The notes beneath the pieces were generated by a model. That model was not told the DNA's origin, did no database searches, and saw only the letters and a program-made list of their open reading frames with translations. Shown piece by piece: positions 51,984-63,185 of a stretch of 64,000 bases of DNA. Position numbers and translations under genes: made by a program. Source of the DNA: Marinobacter fonticola. GTDB lineage: Bacteria > Pseudomonadota > Gammaproteobacteria > Pseudomonadales > Oleiphilaceae. Numbering within the stretch: the stretch's first letter is position 1; each line of letters begins with the position of its first letter. The stretch spans positions 930,001 to 994,000 of the forward strand of contig NZ_CP043042.1 of assembly GCF_008122265.1 (NCBI RefSeq), in the 5' to 3' direction.

Positions 51984-53366
51984 TCACTCCATCCCCAACT
52001 TCTTCAACTTATACCGCAAAGCCCGAAAACTAATCCCCAACTTCTTCGCCGCCGCCGTTTTATTCCACCGGGTCGCTTCCAGCGCTTTCTCAATCGCTTT
52101 TCTCTCAATGGATTCCAGATAATTCTCCAGGTCCAGCTCGCCGTCCTCCGGCAAATCAAGCGGTGCGGCAGTCGGCGGAGTTGCGTCTGAAGGGGTCCCG
52201 GAGCCAATGGCAATCGGCGCGCTGCCTAGATGCAGATCGGCAACGTCGATTTGGTCCAGATCGCACAGCGTAAACGCGCGTTCAAGGATATTTTCCAGTT
52301 CACGCACGTTGCCGGGGAAGGTGTGGTCTTTGAGTTTTTCCAGCGCCGCAGGTGTTAATTGCGCCGGCTCGCATTCATAGTCCCGGGCCAGTCGATCAAG
52401 GATGTGTCGGGACAGCAATTGGATGTCGTCAGGACGATCCCTGAGCGGGGGTACTTTCAACTCGATGACGTTAATGCGGTAGAAGAGATCCTGGCGGAAG
52501 CTGCCGTCCTGCACGAGCGACGGAAGATCCCGGTGCGTGGCGCTCAGGATGCGGATATCCACCGGTTCCTCTTTGGACTCGCCTACCGGACGCACCGCTT
52601 TCTCCTGAATGGCCCGCAACAGCTTGACCTGCATGTTTAGCGGCAGGTCAGCCACCTCGTCGAGAAAGAGCGTGCCACCGTCAGCAGAGCGGAAGAGGCC
52701 CGCTTTGTTATCGACAGCGCCGGTAAAGCTACCTTTCTTGTGACCGAAGAATTCACTCTCCATCAGTTCGGAAGGGATGGCGCCGCAATTCACGGCAACA
52801 AAAGGGCCGCCTCTGCGGGGGCCTTGGAGGTGGATCATGCGGGCGACGAGTTCCTTCCCGCTGCCGGACTCGCCGCTGATGAATACAGGCGCCTGGCTGC
52901 GCGCCAGTTTGCGGGTCTGATTACGTAGGCGTCGTACGCCTTCGGACTGGCCCAGCAGGAGACCTGGATCGTCGGCGTGGCTTTCTTCGATGTCGGGCTC
53001 GGAAAGCTTGAGGGCGCTTTGCACCAGTTCGCGCAGCCGCGGCAGTTCCACCGGTTTGGATACAAAGTCGAAGGCACCGGCTTTTAGCGCCTCGATAGCG
53101 GTATCCATGTTGCCATAGGCAGTAATCACAGCTACGGGCGTTTGCGGGCAGACTTTCTGAATCCAGTGTACAAGTTCGATACCGTTGCCGTCCGGTAGGT
53201 TCATGTCCGTCAGGCAGAGCTGGGGCGGGCTGGCTTCCAGTCGCTGCTTTGCGCTGGTGATATCGGCGGCGGTCTCCACATCAATGCCCATTCGCGACAG
53301 CGTGATGTCCAGTAGTTCACGGATATCGGGTTCGTCGTCGATGATCAGCGCCGTCGGTGTCGTCAT
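51984..53366 (-). CDS. pilR: PilR, sigma-54-dependent response regulator of type IV pili
   Basis: PilR activates pilA transcription with sigma-54 after phosphorylation by PilS. The 460-residue protein has a receiver domain (1-120; IIDDEPDIRELLDI and LTDMNLPDGNG with the phospho-Asp), an AAA+ domain (about 135-375) with Walker A GESGSGKE and the sigma-54 contact GSFTGA, and a C-terminal Fis-type helix-turn-helix (about 415-458; AAAKKLGISFRALRYKLKKLG). The Ser in GSFTGA is the usual PilR form. It follows pilS by 61 bases. Confidence 0.95.
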   Translation of the reverse strand: MTTPTALIIDDEPDIRELLDITLSRMGIDVETAADITSAKQRLEASPPQLCLTDMNLPDGNGIELVHWIQKVCPQTPVAVITAYGNMDTAIEALKAGAFDFVSKPVELPRLRELVQSALKLSEPDIEESHADDPGLLLGQSEGVRRLRNQTRKLARSQAPVFISGESGSGKELVARMIHLQGPRRGGPFVAVNCGAIPSELMESEFFGHKKGSFTGAVDNKAGLFRSADGGTLFLDEVADLPLNMQVKLLRAIQEKAVRPVGESKEEPVDIRILSATHRDLPSLVQDGSFRQDLFYRINVIELKVPPLRDRPDDIQLLSRHILDRLARDYECEPAQLTPAALEKLKDHTFPGNVRELENILERAFTLCDLDQIDVADLHLGSAPIAIGSGTPSDATPPTAAPLDLPEDGELDLENYLESIERKAIEKALEATRWNKTAAAKKLGISFRALRYKLKKLGME

Positions 53367-53427
53367 GTTTTATCCCTGTTTACTTCACAGAAAAATTTTT
53401 AACGGGGTATTCGTTTTGGTATGTGCT

Positions 53428-55062
53428 TCAAATAAGGCGTTTATGGTGAGCGAAAGTGATCCTGAAGCAGCAGCCTGGTTCGCCGTTATCCAGCACCGAA
53501 AGATGGGCCTGGTTGGCTTCGCAAAGCTCCCTGGCCAGGTAGAGCCCGAGGCCGGTGCCACTCTGATCGGTGGTGTAGAACGGCTCGAAAATATGTTCAC
53601 GCTGCTCGCCGCTGATGCCCGGGCCCTGATCCTGAATGTCTATATAACTGCGCTCGCTATCGATGGTGACGCCTACGGAGATCGCCAATGTCGGCCGACC
53701 GATTTGGGCCTCGCTATAGCGTAAGCCGTTGTCGCAGAGGTTCACCATCACCTGGGACATCTGGCTTTTGTCGAAGCGTGCTGGAGGCGCGTTTTTCGGC
53801 AAGTCCAGTCGGATTTCGGAGTGTCGGCCCTGGTTGCCGGTGCTTTGGCGATAATCGTCAACGAATTCCTGCAGCCACGTCCCGATGTCTACGATCTCCA
53901 GGTCGGCCTGACGTCGCCGGGACAAATCCAACACATTCTCAATGATACCGTTCACGCGCCGGGAGTGTCGCTGGATGATGTCGACCATCTTGCGATCTCC
54001 GGCATCGCCATTGGGGGATTCGTCGAGCAACTGGGCGGCATGGCTGATAGCACCCAGGGGGTTGCGGATTTCGTGGGCGATTCCGGCGGTCAGCCGGCCC
54101 AGGGACGCCAGCTTCATTTGCTGGGCCTGAAGTGTCACCTTACTCATATCTTCGACAAAGATGAGGATCTGATCGCCGCGCTCCTGGTGGAGGCGGGTGA
54201 AGTTCGCCTGCAGCATGGGGGCCACGGGCGTCGCCTGAAAGGGCTCGGTGCGGGTGCCGGGGTGGCGGAGCCATTGTTCCAGTCGCTGTCTTAGCGGCGC
54301 GGGCAGCTCGCCCATTTCGCTCTGCATGCTGCGTTCGCCGAATAGCAATTCGTGAGCCGCGGCATTGGCCAGTCGCACCAGGCCGAAACGGTCGGTGACC
54401 ACAATGCCGGTGCGCATGCGCTGAATGATCTGCTGGTTGATTTGTTCCAGCTCGACCAGACTGCGTGCGCGGGAGCTTGCCAGTTCCTCGCTGCGGAGCA
54501 TGCGGCGCGTGATGCTCTGCAACAGGAAGGCTGCGGCAAAGTAGAGGATGCCCAGTGAGCCCGCTCTAACTATTTCATCGGCGCTGGCGGCCAGTGTAGC
54601 AACGGACCATGTTGCGACCCCGAGTGAGCCGATGGCCGCAAGTGCAGCATAGAATAGCCCGACCCGGCTTGGCGTCAGTATGTTGCCTGCCGCCACGGTC
54701 ACGATAATCAAGTTGGCCAGGCCACCGGTCATGCCTACGCTAAGTAACAACAGACTGTGTAATGCGACCACATCGATCAGGATCGACAAGGTAATGTGGC
54801 GTTGGTGCGGACGGATACCGGCGAACATCAGTAAACCGGTAAAGACATTGACTCCGAGATAGCACAGAACGCAGATCTCGTAGAAATCCGGCAGGCGGTA
54901 CTTGGTATCCAGCGTGGCCGGCTCCACGAACAGGAGTGCCGCCAGTATCAAGCTGATAACCAGACGATAGTAATTGTAAATGCGGAATAGACGCGGACGC
55001 TGGCTGACCTGGAACGGCAGGTGATCGGATTGTGGCTGGGTGGCGCTACTGTCTGGAGTCAT
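53428..55062 (-). CDS. pilS: PilS, membrane sensor histidine kinase of type IV pili
   Basis: PilS is the membrane partner of PilR and controls pilin expression in response to PilA in the inner membrane. The 544-residue product has about six N-terminal helices (about 25-185), a PAS-like domain (about 215-325) and a HisKA domain with the phospho-His in LTAGIAHEIRNPLGAI. The HATPase domain (about 420-540) shows NLCDNGLRYS, DQGPGISGEQ and GTGLGLYLA. I chose ATG at 55062; the frame reads back toward nadE without motif support. Confidence 0.93.
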   Translation of the reverse strand: MTPDSSATQPQSDHLPFQVSQRPRLFRIYNYYRLVISLILAALLFVEPATLDTKYRLPDFYEICVLCYLGVNVFTGLLMFAGIRPHQRHITLSILIDVVALHSLLLLSVGMTGGLANLIIVTVAAGNILTPSRVGLFYAALAAIGSLGVATWSVATLAASADEIVRAGSLGILYFAAAFLLQSITRRMLRSEELASSRARSLVELEQINQQIIQRMRTGIVVTDRFGLVRLANAAAHELLFGERSMQSEMGELPAPLRQRLEQWLRHPGTRTEPFQATPVAPMLQANFTRLHQERGDQILIFVEDMSKVTLQAQQMKLASLGRLTAGIAHEIRNPLGAISHAAQLLDESPNGDAGDRKMVDIIQRHSRRVNGIIENVLDLSRRRQADLEIVDIGTWLQEFVDDYRQSTGNQGRHSEIRLDLPKNAPPARFDKSQMSQVMVNLCDNGLRYSEAQIGRPTLAISVGVTIDSERSYIDIQDQGPGISGEQREHIFEPFYTTDQSGTGLGLYLARELCEANQAHLSVLDNGEPGCCFRITFAHHKRLI

Positions 55063-55209
55063 GGCTCGCCAATCGTGAGGATCGTTTTGTTGGCAGCGTC
55101 GTGTTCTCTCGATAAAGGAATGCCACCAAAATGCTTGTGCCCTGTCGAAGCAGGGGAAGATTGGTAGGTATAATAGCGGTTTAACCCCCTTTATGGACAG
55201 GAGATAGGC

Positions 55210-56865
55210 ATGAATCCCGGCCAAACTGAAACGGCACCCGGCCAGCGTCTGAAGGTCACCATGGCCCAGGTGGATTTTCTGGTTGGCGACATACCGGGCA
55301 ATGCCGAACGCATTCTGGCGGCGGCAGAAAAATCGGCCAGAGAACAGCAGGCTGATATTGTGGTTTTCCCGGAACTTTGTTTAACGGGTTATCCGCCGGA
55401 AGATCTTCTGCTACGGCCGAGTCTCGATGGCCGTGTTCAGGAAGCGCTGGATAGGCTGGCCGGCGCACATCTGTCCGCCGCTATCGTGATTGGGGCGCCT
55501 ATTCGCCAGGACCGCCTTCTCTATAACGCGGCGGTCCTGATCGACCAGGGAGAGGTTCGCGCGACTTACCTTAAACAGGAGTTGCCCAATTACCAGGTGT
55601 TTGACGAGAAACGCTACTTCGGCACGGGAACCGAACCCTGTGTTGTGTCGGTGAAAGGCGTGCCAGTGGGCTTGACGGTTTGCGAAGATATTTGGGTCGA
55701 CGGTCCCATCGAACAGTCTGCCGCGGCCGGCGCGAAGTTGGTGCTCAATATTAACGCCTCGCCCTACGATATGGGCAAGCAGGCCCGGCGCAAGGCGCTT
55801 CTCGAGCGGCGGGCGCAGGAGAACAACGTCAGTATCGTCTACGTGAACCTGATTGGCGGCCAGGATGAGCTGGTGTTCGATGGCGGATCTCTGGTTGTAG
55901 ACCAGTCAGGTGAGCTGGCCGTTGAAGTGCCTCAGTTTGCCGAGGGATTGTTCCCGGTGGAGTTCATCTTCGATCATCACTGCCAGCCACTCGCTCAGCC
56001 TCCGATAGAAGAGCCGTCACTTGAGCAGAATATCTATAACGCGCTGGTGATTGGCGTGCGCGATTATGTGAACAAGAACGGGTTTCGTACGACCGTACTG
56101 GGCCTTTCAGGCGGGATCGACTCCGCTGTAACCCTGGCCGTGGCGGCTGATGCGCTGGGCGCCGACCGGGTGCGAGCGGTCATGATGCCGTTCCGCTACA
56201 CCTCGGGAATGAGTCTCGAAGATGCGGAATTCGAAGCGAAAGCCTTGGGTGTTCAGTACGACGTCTTTTCCATCGAGCCCATGTACGATGTGTTCATGGC
56301 GACATTGGAGAAGCCGTTCGAGGGCACCCAGCCGGATACGACTGAGGAGAATCTTCAGGCCCGGTTGCGTGGTGTGTTGCTGATGTCTCTTTCCAACAAG
56401 TTCCGGTCGTTGGTGTTGACTACCGGCAACAAGAGCGAGATGGCGGTGGGCTATTCTACGCTTTACGGCGACATGGCGGGTGGCTTCGACGTGCTCAAGG
56501 ATATACCCAAGACCATGGTGTATCGGCTGGCCAAGTATCGCAATTCGATATCGCCGGTCATCCCGGAGCGGGTCATTACCCGTCCGCCCTCCGCGGAGTT
56601 GGCGCCAGACCAAAAAGACGAAGACAGTCTGCCGGGGTACGACGTGCTGGATGAGATACTCCATCGGTATATCGAGCGAGATTCCAGTGCCGAGGCCATC
56701 ATCGCGGAAGGTTTCGAACGTGCCGATGTCGAGCGTGTCGTGCGCTTGGTGGATGTGAACGAATACAAGCGCCGTCAGGCTCCCATCGGCGTCCGGGTCT
56801 CAGAGCGGGGATTCGGTAAAGATCGGCGTTATCCGATTACCAATGGCTGGAAGCCGGGGAAGTAG
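55210..56865 (+). CDS. nadE: Glutamine-dependent NAD+ synthetase
   Basis: NadE amidates deamido-NAD with ammonia released from glutamine. The 551-residue protein has an N-terminal nitrilase-like glutaminase (about 15-270) with the Glu in VVFPELCLTGYPPEDLLL, the Lys in LKQELPNY and the Cys in GLTVCEDIW. The C-terminal synthetase (about 280-551) has the ATP-loop GLSGGIDSAVTLAV. It is the fused eukaryote-like form, not the short ammonia-dependent E. coli type. AGGAG precedes the ATG; the gene is divergent from pilS. Confidence 0.97.
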   Translation: MNPGQTETAPGQRLKVTMAQVDFLVGDIPGNAERILAAAEKSAREQQADIVVFPELCLTGYPPEDLLLRPSLDGRVQEALDRLAGAHLSAAIVIGAPIRQDRLLYNAAVLIDQGEVRATYLKQELPNYQVFDEKRYFGTGTEPCVVSVKGVPVGLTVCEDIWVDGPIEQSAAAGAKLVLNINASPYDMGKQARRKALLERRAQENNVSIVYVNLIGGQDELVFDGGSLVVDQSGELAVEVPQFAEGLFPVEFIFDHHCQPLAQPPIEEPSLEQNIYNALVIGVRDYVNKNGFRTTVLGLSGGIDSAVTLAVAADALGADRVRAVMMPFRYTSGMSLEDAEFEAKALGVQYDVFSIEPMYDVFMATLEKPFEGTQPDTTEENLQARLRGVLLMSLSNKFRSLVLTTGNKSEMAVGYSTLYGDMAGGFDVLKDIPKTMVYRLAKYRNSISPVIPERVITRPPSAELAPDQKDEDSLPGYDVLDEILHRYIERDSSAEAIIAEGFERADVERVVRLVDVNEYKRRQAPIGVRVSERGFGKDRRYPITNGWKPGK

Positions 56866-56938
56866 GTGAGCGCTTTTTTTGGCCGAGCAGCCCTCGATTG
56901 TCGGAAGGCCATCTTTGCCTGATGCTAACCGATACAAT

Positions 56939-56968
56939 ACCCCTTAGCTGCAAAGCAGCTTAGGGGGT
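56939..56968. terminator. Hairpin between convergent nadE and bamD
   Basis: A stem of about 11 pairs with one mismatch (ACCCCTTAGCTGC/GCAGCTTAGGGGGT) and an AAA loop lies between the converging genes. It lacks a T tract on either side, so it may be a Rho-assisted or RNA-stabilising structure. Confidence 0.4.
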
Positions 56969-56989
56969 ACTGATCGAGAGGGCGATTTA

Positions 56990-57817
56990 TTATTCGTCGC
57001 CCATTAGGCCGAAGGTGATCACGCTCTCCAGCGAACGGTTTTCGCGTTTGATCGAGCGAGACTGATATTTCATGTTTTCGTCGAACGCATCGCTGTTGGG
57101 ATAGTTGATCGCCAGCAGGGCGATGGCATCGTCCGCGGCCTTTTGCAGATCCATGAAGCGGTAGGTGTCGATCAGCAGTCTCAGCGCATCCTCGACGGCC
57201 GGCGTGCTGGGGAAGTTTTCTACGACGTAGCGTGCCCGGTTGTTGGCGGCAATGTAAGCTTCGCGTTTGATGTAGTAGCGCGCGGCATGAAGCTCCAGTT
57301 TGGCCAAACGATTGCGGATCGCGATCATCCGCTGGCGGGCATCCGGCGCATACTCGCTTTCCGGGTATCGGGCTAGCAGATCGGAGAAATCGCGGAAGGC
57401 CTGGCGCTGCTCGCCGGGATCACGCTCCGATGTATCGATAGGGAAGAACTTGCCGGCCAGGCTGACATCCAGGTTGTAGGAGGCGAGACCGCGCATGTAC
57501 AGCGCATAATCGGCGTGTTCGCTTTGTGGGTTCAGGCGCAGAAAACGGTCGGCGGCGGCCCGCGCGCCCTCAAGGTCCAGATTTTGGTAGCGCGAGTAGA
57601 TCAAGTCCAACTGTGCCTGCTCGGCGTATCGGCCGAAAGGATAGTAGGTTTCCAGGAACTCCAAGTTACGCTCAGCCTCGTTGAAGTTACCGGATTGCAT
57701 AGCAGAACGGGCCTGCTCATAGTAGGTTTCTTCCGGCAAAACCTCTTCCGGTTTGGAGGCACATCCGGCGATGACGATGATGGCCGACAGCAGTAGCAAG
57801 CGAAAACCTGATCTCAT
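56990..57817 (-). CDS. bamD: BamD, outer-membrane protein assembly factor
   Basis: BamD is the essential lipoprotein of the BAM complex that folds beta-barrels into the outer membrane. The 275-residue protein has a signal peptide with lipobox VIAGC (Cys near 19), then five TPR-like repeats (about 30-245; SGNFNEAERNLEFLETYYPFGRY is diagnostic). The YALYMRGLASY segment is also typical. The C-terminus ends with a short charged tail. It is divergent from rluD, the classic comL-rluD arrangement. Confidence 0.96.
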   Translation of the reverse strand: MRSGFRLLLLSAIIVIAGCASKPEEVLPEETYYEQARSAMQSGNFNEAERNLEFLETYYPFGRYAEQAQLDLIYSRYQNLDLEGARAAADRFLRLNPQSEHADYALYMRGLASYNLDVSLAGKFFPIDTSERDPGEQRQAFRDFSDLLARYPESEYAPDARQRMIAIRNRLAKLELHAARYYIKREAYIAANNRARYVVENFPSTPAVEDALRLLIDTYRFMDLQKAADDAIALLAINYPNSDAFDENMKYQSRSIKRENRSLESVITFGLMGDE

Positions 57818-57930
57818 GCTTGATTCCCGTATAATGAATAAGCGAGCGACATTGTAACGACCCTGTCTTCCCTTGTGCAGGGTTCGTTCACGTATTACCG
57901 ACTATTTTTACTGAAAAGCCAGAGGATTGA

Positions 57931-58902
57931 ATGACCGACGACGACCGGATCAACGGTGAATTTGAAGTGCCCCCCGAGCTGAGCGATCGGCGTCTGGATC
58001 AGGCTGTCGCTGAGTTGATGCCCGAGCATTCACGCTCGCGTATCCAGGGCTGGATCAAAGACGGCGACCTGACGGTCAACGGTCAGGTCAAGAAGCCCCG
58101 AGACAAAGTCATGTTGGGGGATCGCATCCTTGTCAGTGCAGAACCGGAAGTGCAGGTGACCTGGGAAGCAGAGTCCATCGACCTGAACATCGTTTACGAA
58201 GACGAACACCTACTGGTCATCGACAAGCCTGCCGGGCTTGTTGTCCATCCGGCCGCTGGCCATGCGGCTGGCACACTGGTCAATGCGATACTGCATTATG
58301 CCCCGGAAGTGGACAAGCTGCCCCGGGCCGGCATCGTTCACCGGTTGGACAAGGATACCTCCGGACTGATGGTCGTTGCTCGTAGCTTGATCGCCCATAC
58401 GTCGCTGGTGAACCAGCTCCAGACTCGCACCATGGGTCGTGAGTACGATGCCGTGATCATCGGCACCGTTACGGGCGGCGGGATTGTCGACGAACCTATC
58501 GGGCGGCATCCCAACCAGCGCAAGAAAATGGCGGTGGTCGGCGATGGCAAACCCGCCGTGACGCATTATCGGCTGGCCGAGCGGTTCCCCGCCCATACTT
58601 ATGTTCGTTGCAAGCTGGAAAGCGGACGCACCCATCAGATTCGCGTTCACATGAGTCATATTCGTCATTCACTGGTCGGCGATCCCGTATACGGTGGCCG
58701 CATGCGTTTGCCTCCAGGCTGCACACCTGAGCTGAAAGAAGAACTGCGCAAGTTCCATCGCCAAGCGCTGCACGCGCGACGCCTGACCCTCGTGCATCCG
58801 CAAACGGATGAAGAGATGACCTGGGAAGCGCCATTGCCTCAGGATATGCAGGATTTGCTCGCCGCTTTGCGGGCTCATGCAAAAGAGCTGGCGTCACAGT
58901 GA
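57931..58902 (+). CDS. rluD: 23S rRNA pseudouridine synthase D
   Basis: RluD makes pseudouridines 1911, 1915 and 1917 in helix 69 of 23S rRNA. The 323-residue protein has an S4 RNA-binding domain (about 18-75) and a catalytic domain with Asp140 in HRLDKDTSGLMVVAR. The KLESGRTHQIRVHMSH block and the VGDPVYGG segment are present. Its stop overlaps the pgeF start by four bases (GTGA), indicating coupling. Confidence 0.97.
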   Translation: MTDDDRINGEFEVPPELSDRRLDQAVAELMPEHSRSRIQGWIKDGDLTVNGQVKKPRDKVMLGDRILVSAEPEVQVTWEAESIDLNIVYEDEHLLVIDKPAGLVVHPAAGHAAGTLVNAILHYAPEVDKLPRAGIVHRLDKDTSGLMVVARSLIAHTSLVNQLQTRTMGREYDAVIIGTVTGGGIVDEPIGRHPNQRKKMAVVGDGKPAVTHYRLAERFPAHTYVRCKLESGRTHQIRVHMSHIRHSLVGDPVYGGRMRLPPGCTPELKEELRKFHRQALHARRLTLVHPQTDEEMTWEAPLPQDMQDLLAALRAHAKELASQ

Positions 58903-59738
58903 GTTTGCCGCTGCTCACGCCAGATTGGCCTGCGCCCGCCGGCGTCTATGCCGCGGTTACCACGCGCGTTGGCGGAAGCAGCGTGGTGCCTTACGATTCG
59001 CTCAATATGGGCGGTCATGTTAACGACGATCCGGACGCTGTGCGGGTTAACCGGCAGCGACTGGCAGAAAAGGCCGGCTTGCCTGGCGAAGCCTTCGGGT
59101 GGATTCAGCAGGTTCACGGTGCGCGCGTGGTGGCGCTGCCAGACGGTGCCGGCCAGGAAGCTGATGCAGCATACACAACGTCGCGGCGCCAGGCTTGTGC
59201 CATCCTGACCGCCGACTGTCTCCCGGTCCTGTTCTGTTCCACCGACGAGTTGCGAGTCGCTGCCGCCCATGCCGGTTGGCGCGGGCTGGCGGCGGGCGTG
59301 CTGGAAAACACCGTGGCGCAATTTTCCAGTCCTAAGGCTATGCTGGCCTGGTTGGGGCCGGCCATCGGGCCGCGGGCGTTTGAGGTTGGCCCCGAAGTGC
59401 GCGAAGCGTTCATGAGCGTTGATACCCAGGCCGCCACTGCTTTTATGCCCGTTGATCAGAAGGGGCCCATTGCCCAGAGCGATGCCTCTATCCGTAACCC
59501 GTCCTCTACCCATGATGAGCCCCCCGCCCATAACCATAATGAGTTCGGCGCCCATAAAAAGGCGTATTACTTCGCCGATATCTATCTGCTGGCCCGCCAG
59601 CGCCTGATTGCGGCAGGGATGAAGCCGGATCGCATTTATGGGGGTGGTTTCTGTACGTTATCCGACGCGGCGCGCTTTTATTCCTACCGACGTGATGGCG
59701 AAACGGGCCGGATGGCTAGCTTGATTTGGATGGAGTGA
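58899..59738 (+). CDS. pgeF: PgeF (YfiH), purine nucleoside phosphorylase/peptidoglycan-editing laccase-domain protein
   Basis: PgeF/YfiH proteins act as purine nucleoside phosphorylases and, in E. coli, have been linked to peptidoglycan editing. The 279-residue product has the zinc ligands in QQVHGARVV, TADCLPVLF and HAGWRGLAAGV. Between about residues 186 and 220 is a hydrophilic, His/Pro/Asn-rich insert (including EPPAHNHNEFGAH) that is absent from the usual 240-250-residue proteins; the fold resumes at YYFADIYLLARQRL. The start is GTG 58899, overlapping rluD. Confidence 0.92.
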   Translation: MSLPLLTPDWPAPAGVYAAVTTRVGGSSVVPYDSLNMGGHVNDDPDAVRVNRQRLAEKAGLPGEAFGWIQQVHGARVVALPDGAGQEADAAYTTSRRQACAILTADCLPVLFCSTDELRVAAAHAGWRGLAAGVLENTVAQFSSPKAMLAWLGPAIGPRAFEVGPEVREAFMSVDTQAATAFMPVDQKGPIAQSDASIRNPSSTHDEPPAHNHNEFGAHKKAYYFADIYLLARQRLIAAGMKPDRIYGGGFCTLSDAARFYSYRRDGETGRMASLIWME

Positions 59739-59878
59739 CATTTAATGCCTAGAAATTCGGTCTAAATCAATGCCGAGTGCGTTCATTCAGACTTTAGGCC
59801 AGACGTATTCCAGACTTGCTCAAAGGCGCCCTGAAATCTAAACCTGCGCAAAGGAGCTACGCATTTCCCTCAATGCCG

Positions 59879-59907
59879 CTTGAAGTCCTACCCGGCGCCC
59901 CTACATT
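59879..59907 (+). promoter_or_regulatory. Predicted sigma-32 (heat-shock) promoter of clpB
   Basis: CTTGAA (59879-59884) is followed after 13 bases by CCCCTACATT (59898-59907), close to the sigma-32 consensus CTTGAAA and CCCCATNT. It lies about 80 bases before the clpB start. A heat-shock promoter is expected for this gene. Confidence 0.6.
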
Positions 59908-59989
59908 TATTGCAAGCACGTGCGCCAGGGCCGAACGTTGATTGCGGCCCTCCGTCACCGGCGCTCTATCAGTTAAAGAGGGAAACTCC

Positions 59990-62572
<2,583 letters not shown>

Positions 62573-62604
62573 CTCGGCACGCTGTAAACCCAGGCGTGTA
62601 ATCA

Positions 62605-62634
62605 CCAAGGGGCCGGAAACGGCCCCTTGGTTTA
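62605..62634 (+). terminator. Terminator after clpB
   Basis: A perfect 11-pair stem CCAAGGGGCCG/CGGCCCCTTGG is closed by a stable GAAA tetraloop and followed by TTTAT. The T tract is short but the stem is very strong. Confidence 0.75.
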
Positions 62635-62654
62635 TCGTCCGGTGTTGACGCCAG

Positions 62655-62713
62655 AGGGCCTTTACCTCCAACCAAAGGGCCTTTACCTCTAACAACCAGA
62701 GGGCCTTTACCTC
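62655..62713. repeat. Three tandem copies of AGGGCCTTTACCTC
   Basis: Identical 14-mers occur at 62655-62668, 62676-62689 and 62700-62713 (periods 21 and 24). Each can fold as a small hairpin through AGG/CCT pairing, extended to AGAGG/CCTCT in the third copy. They lie between the clpB terminator and the minus-strand DUF4124 gene. Confidence 0.85.
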
Positions 62714-62729
62714 TAAAGGGAGGGGAGGC

Positions 62730-63185
62730 TTAGACGTTACAGTCGCGCTGGACGATTTTCCGGAATTCTTCTTTCTTGTTCTCGATTTCTTCAGGTGTCA
62801 GATAGCGCTGCTTGCCCTCTTCAGTCACCTTGATGCGAGCATGCGTGTTGATTGTCTTCAGGTTATCCTGAGCTACTTCGCAGTTCTTCTGTCGCTGCTT
62901 GACCAGGGCTTCTTCTTGCCGGGTCATCTCCTTTTTCTCGGTTTGCTCGGCTGCCGCCTTGTCCAGAGCGTCGACTCGTTCTTGAGGCGTGGAGCGATCG
63001 GCAGCACCGGGGCTTTCGATAGTGCCTGAGCGGACATCAACCGTTTCGCTTTTTTTGCCAGCCGGTTGCCGGTCGCCAAAATGGGTAACCCCGTTCTCAT
63101 CCGTCCATTTATAGACTGAGCTCGCGTGGGCTGTAAATGCAGTGAGCGAGAGCAGGATACTCAGCATAATTCCAACTTTTTTCAT
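62730..63185 (-). CDS. DUF4124-domain secreted protein
   Basis: This 151-residue protein has a signal peptide (MKKVGIMLSILLSLTAFTAHA) and an N-terminal DUF4124 domain (about 22-58: SSVYKWTDENGVTHFGDRQPAG), a small beta domain common in exported gammaproteobacterial proteins. The rest (about 70-135) is charged and probably coiled coil, rich in Glu, Lys and Gln. Function is unknown; a periplasmic location is likely. ATG at 63185 gives the signal peptide directly; the frame extends upstream to 63236 with a basic stretch. Confidence 0.8.
   Translation of the reverse strand: MKKVGIMLSILLSLTAFTAHASSVYKWTDENGVTHFGDRQPAGKKSETVDVRSGTIESPGAADRSTPQERVDALDKAAAEQTEKKEMTRQEEALVKQRQKNCEVAQDNLKTINTHARIKVTEEGKQRYLTPEEIENKKEEFRKIVQRDCNV

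Noticed and set aside
52730..52760. GSFTGA instead of GAFTGA in PilR as a sign of lost sigma-54 contact
   Set aside because: This Ser variant is the usual PilR sequence in pseudomonads, so function is expected to be intact.
62655..62713. Possible CRISPR array
   Set aside because: The 14-base units are separated by only 7 and 10 bases, and no cas gene is near.
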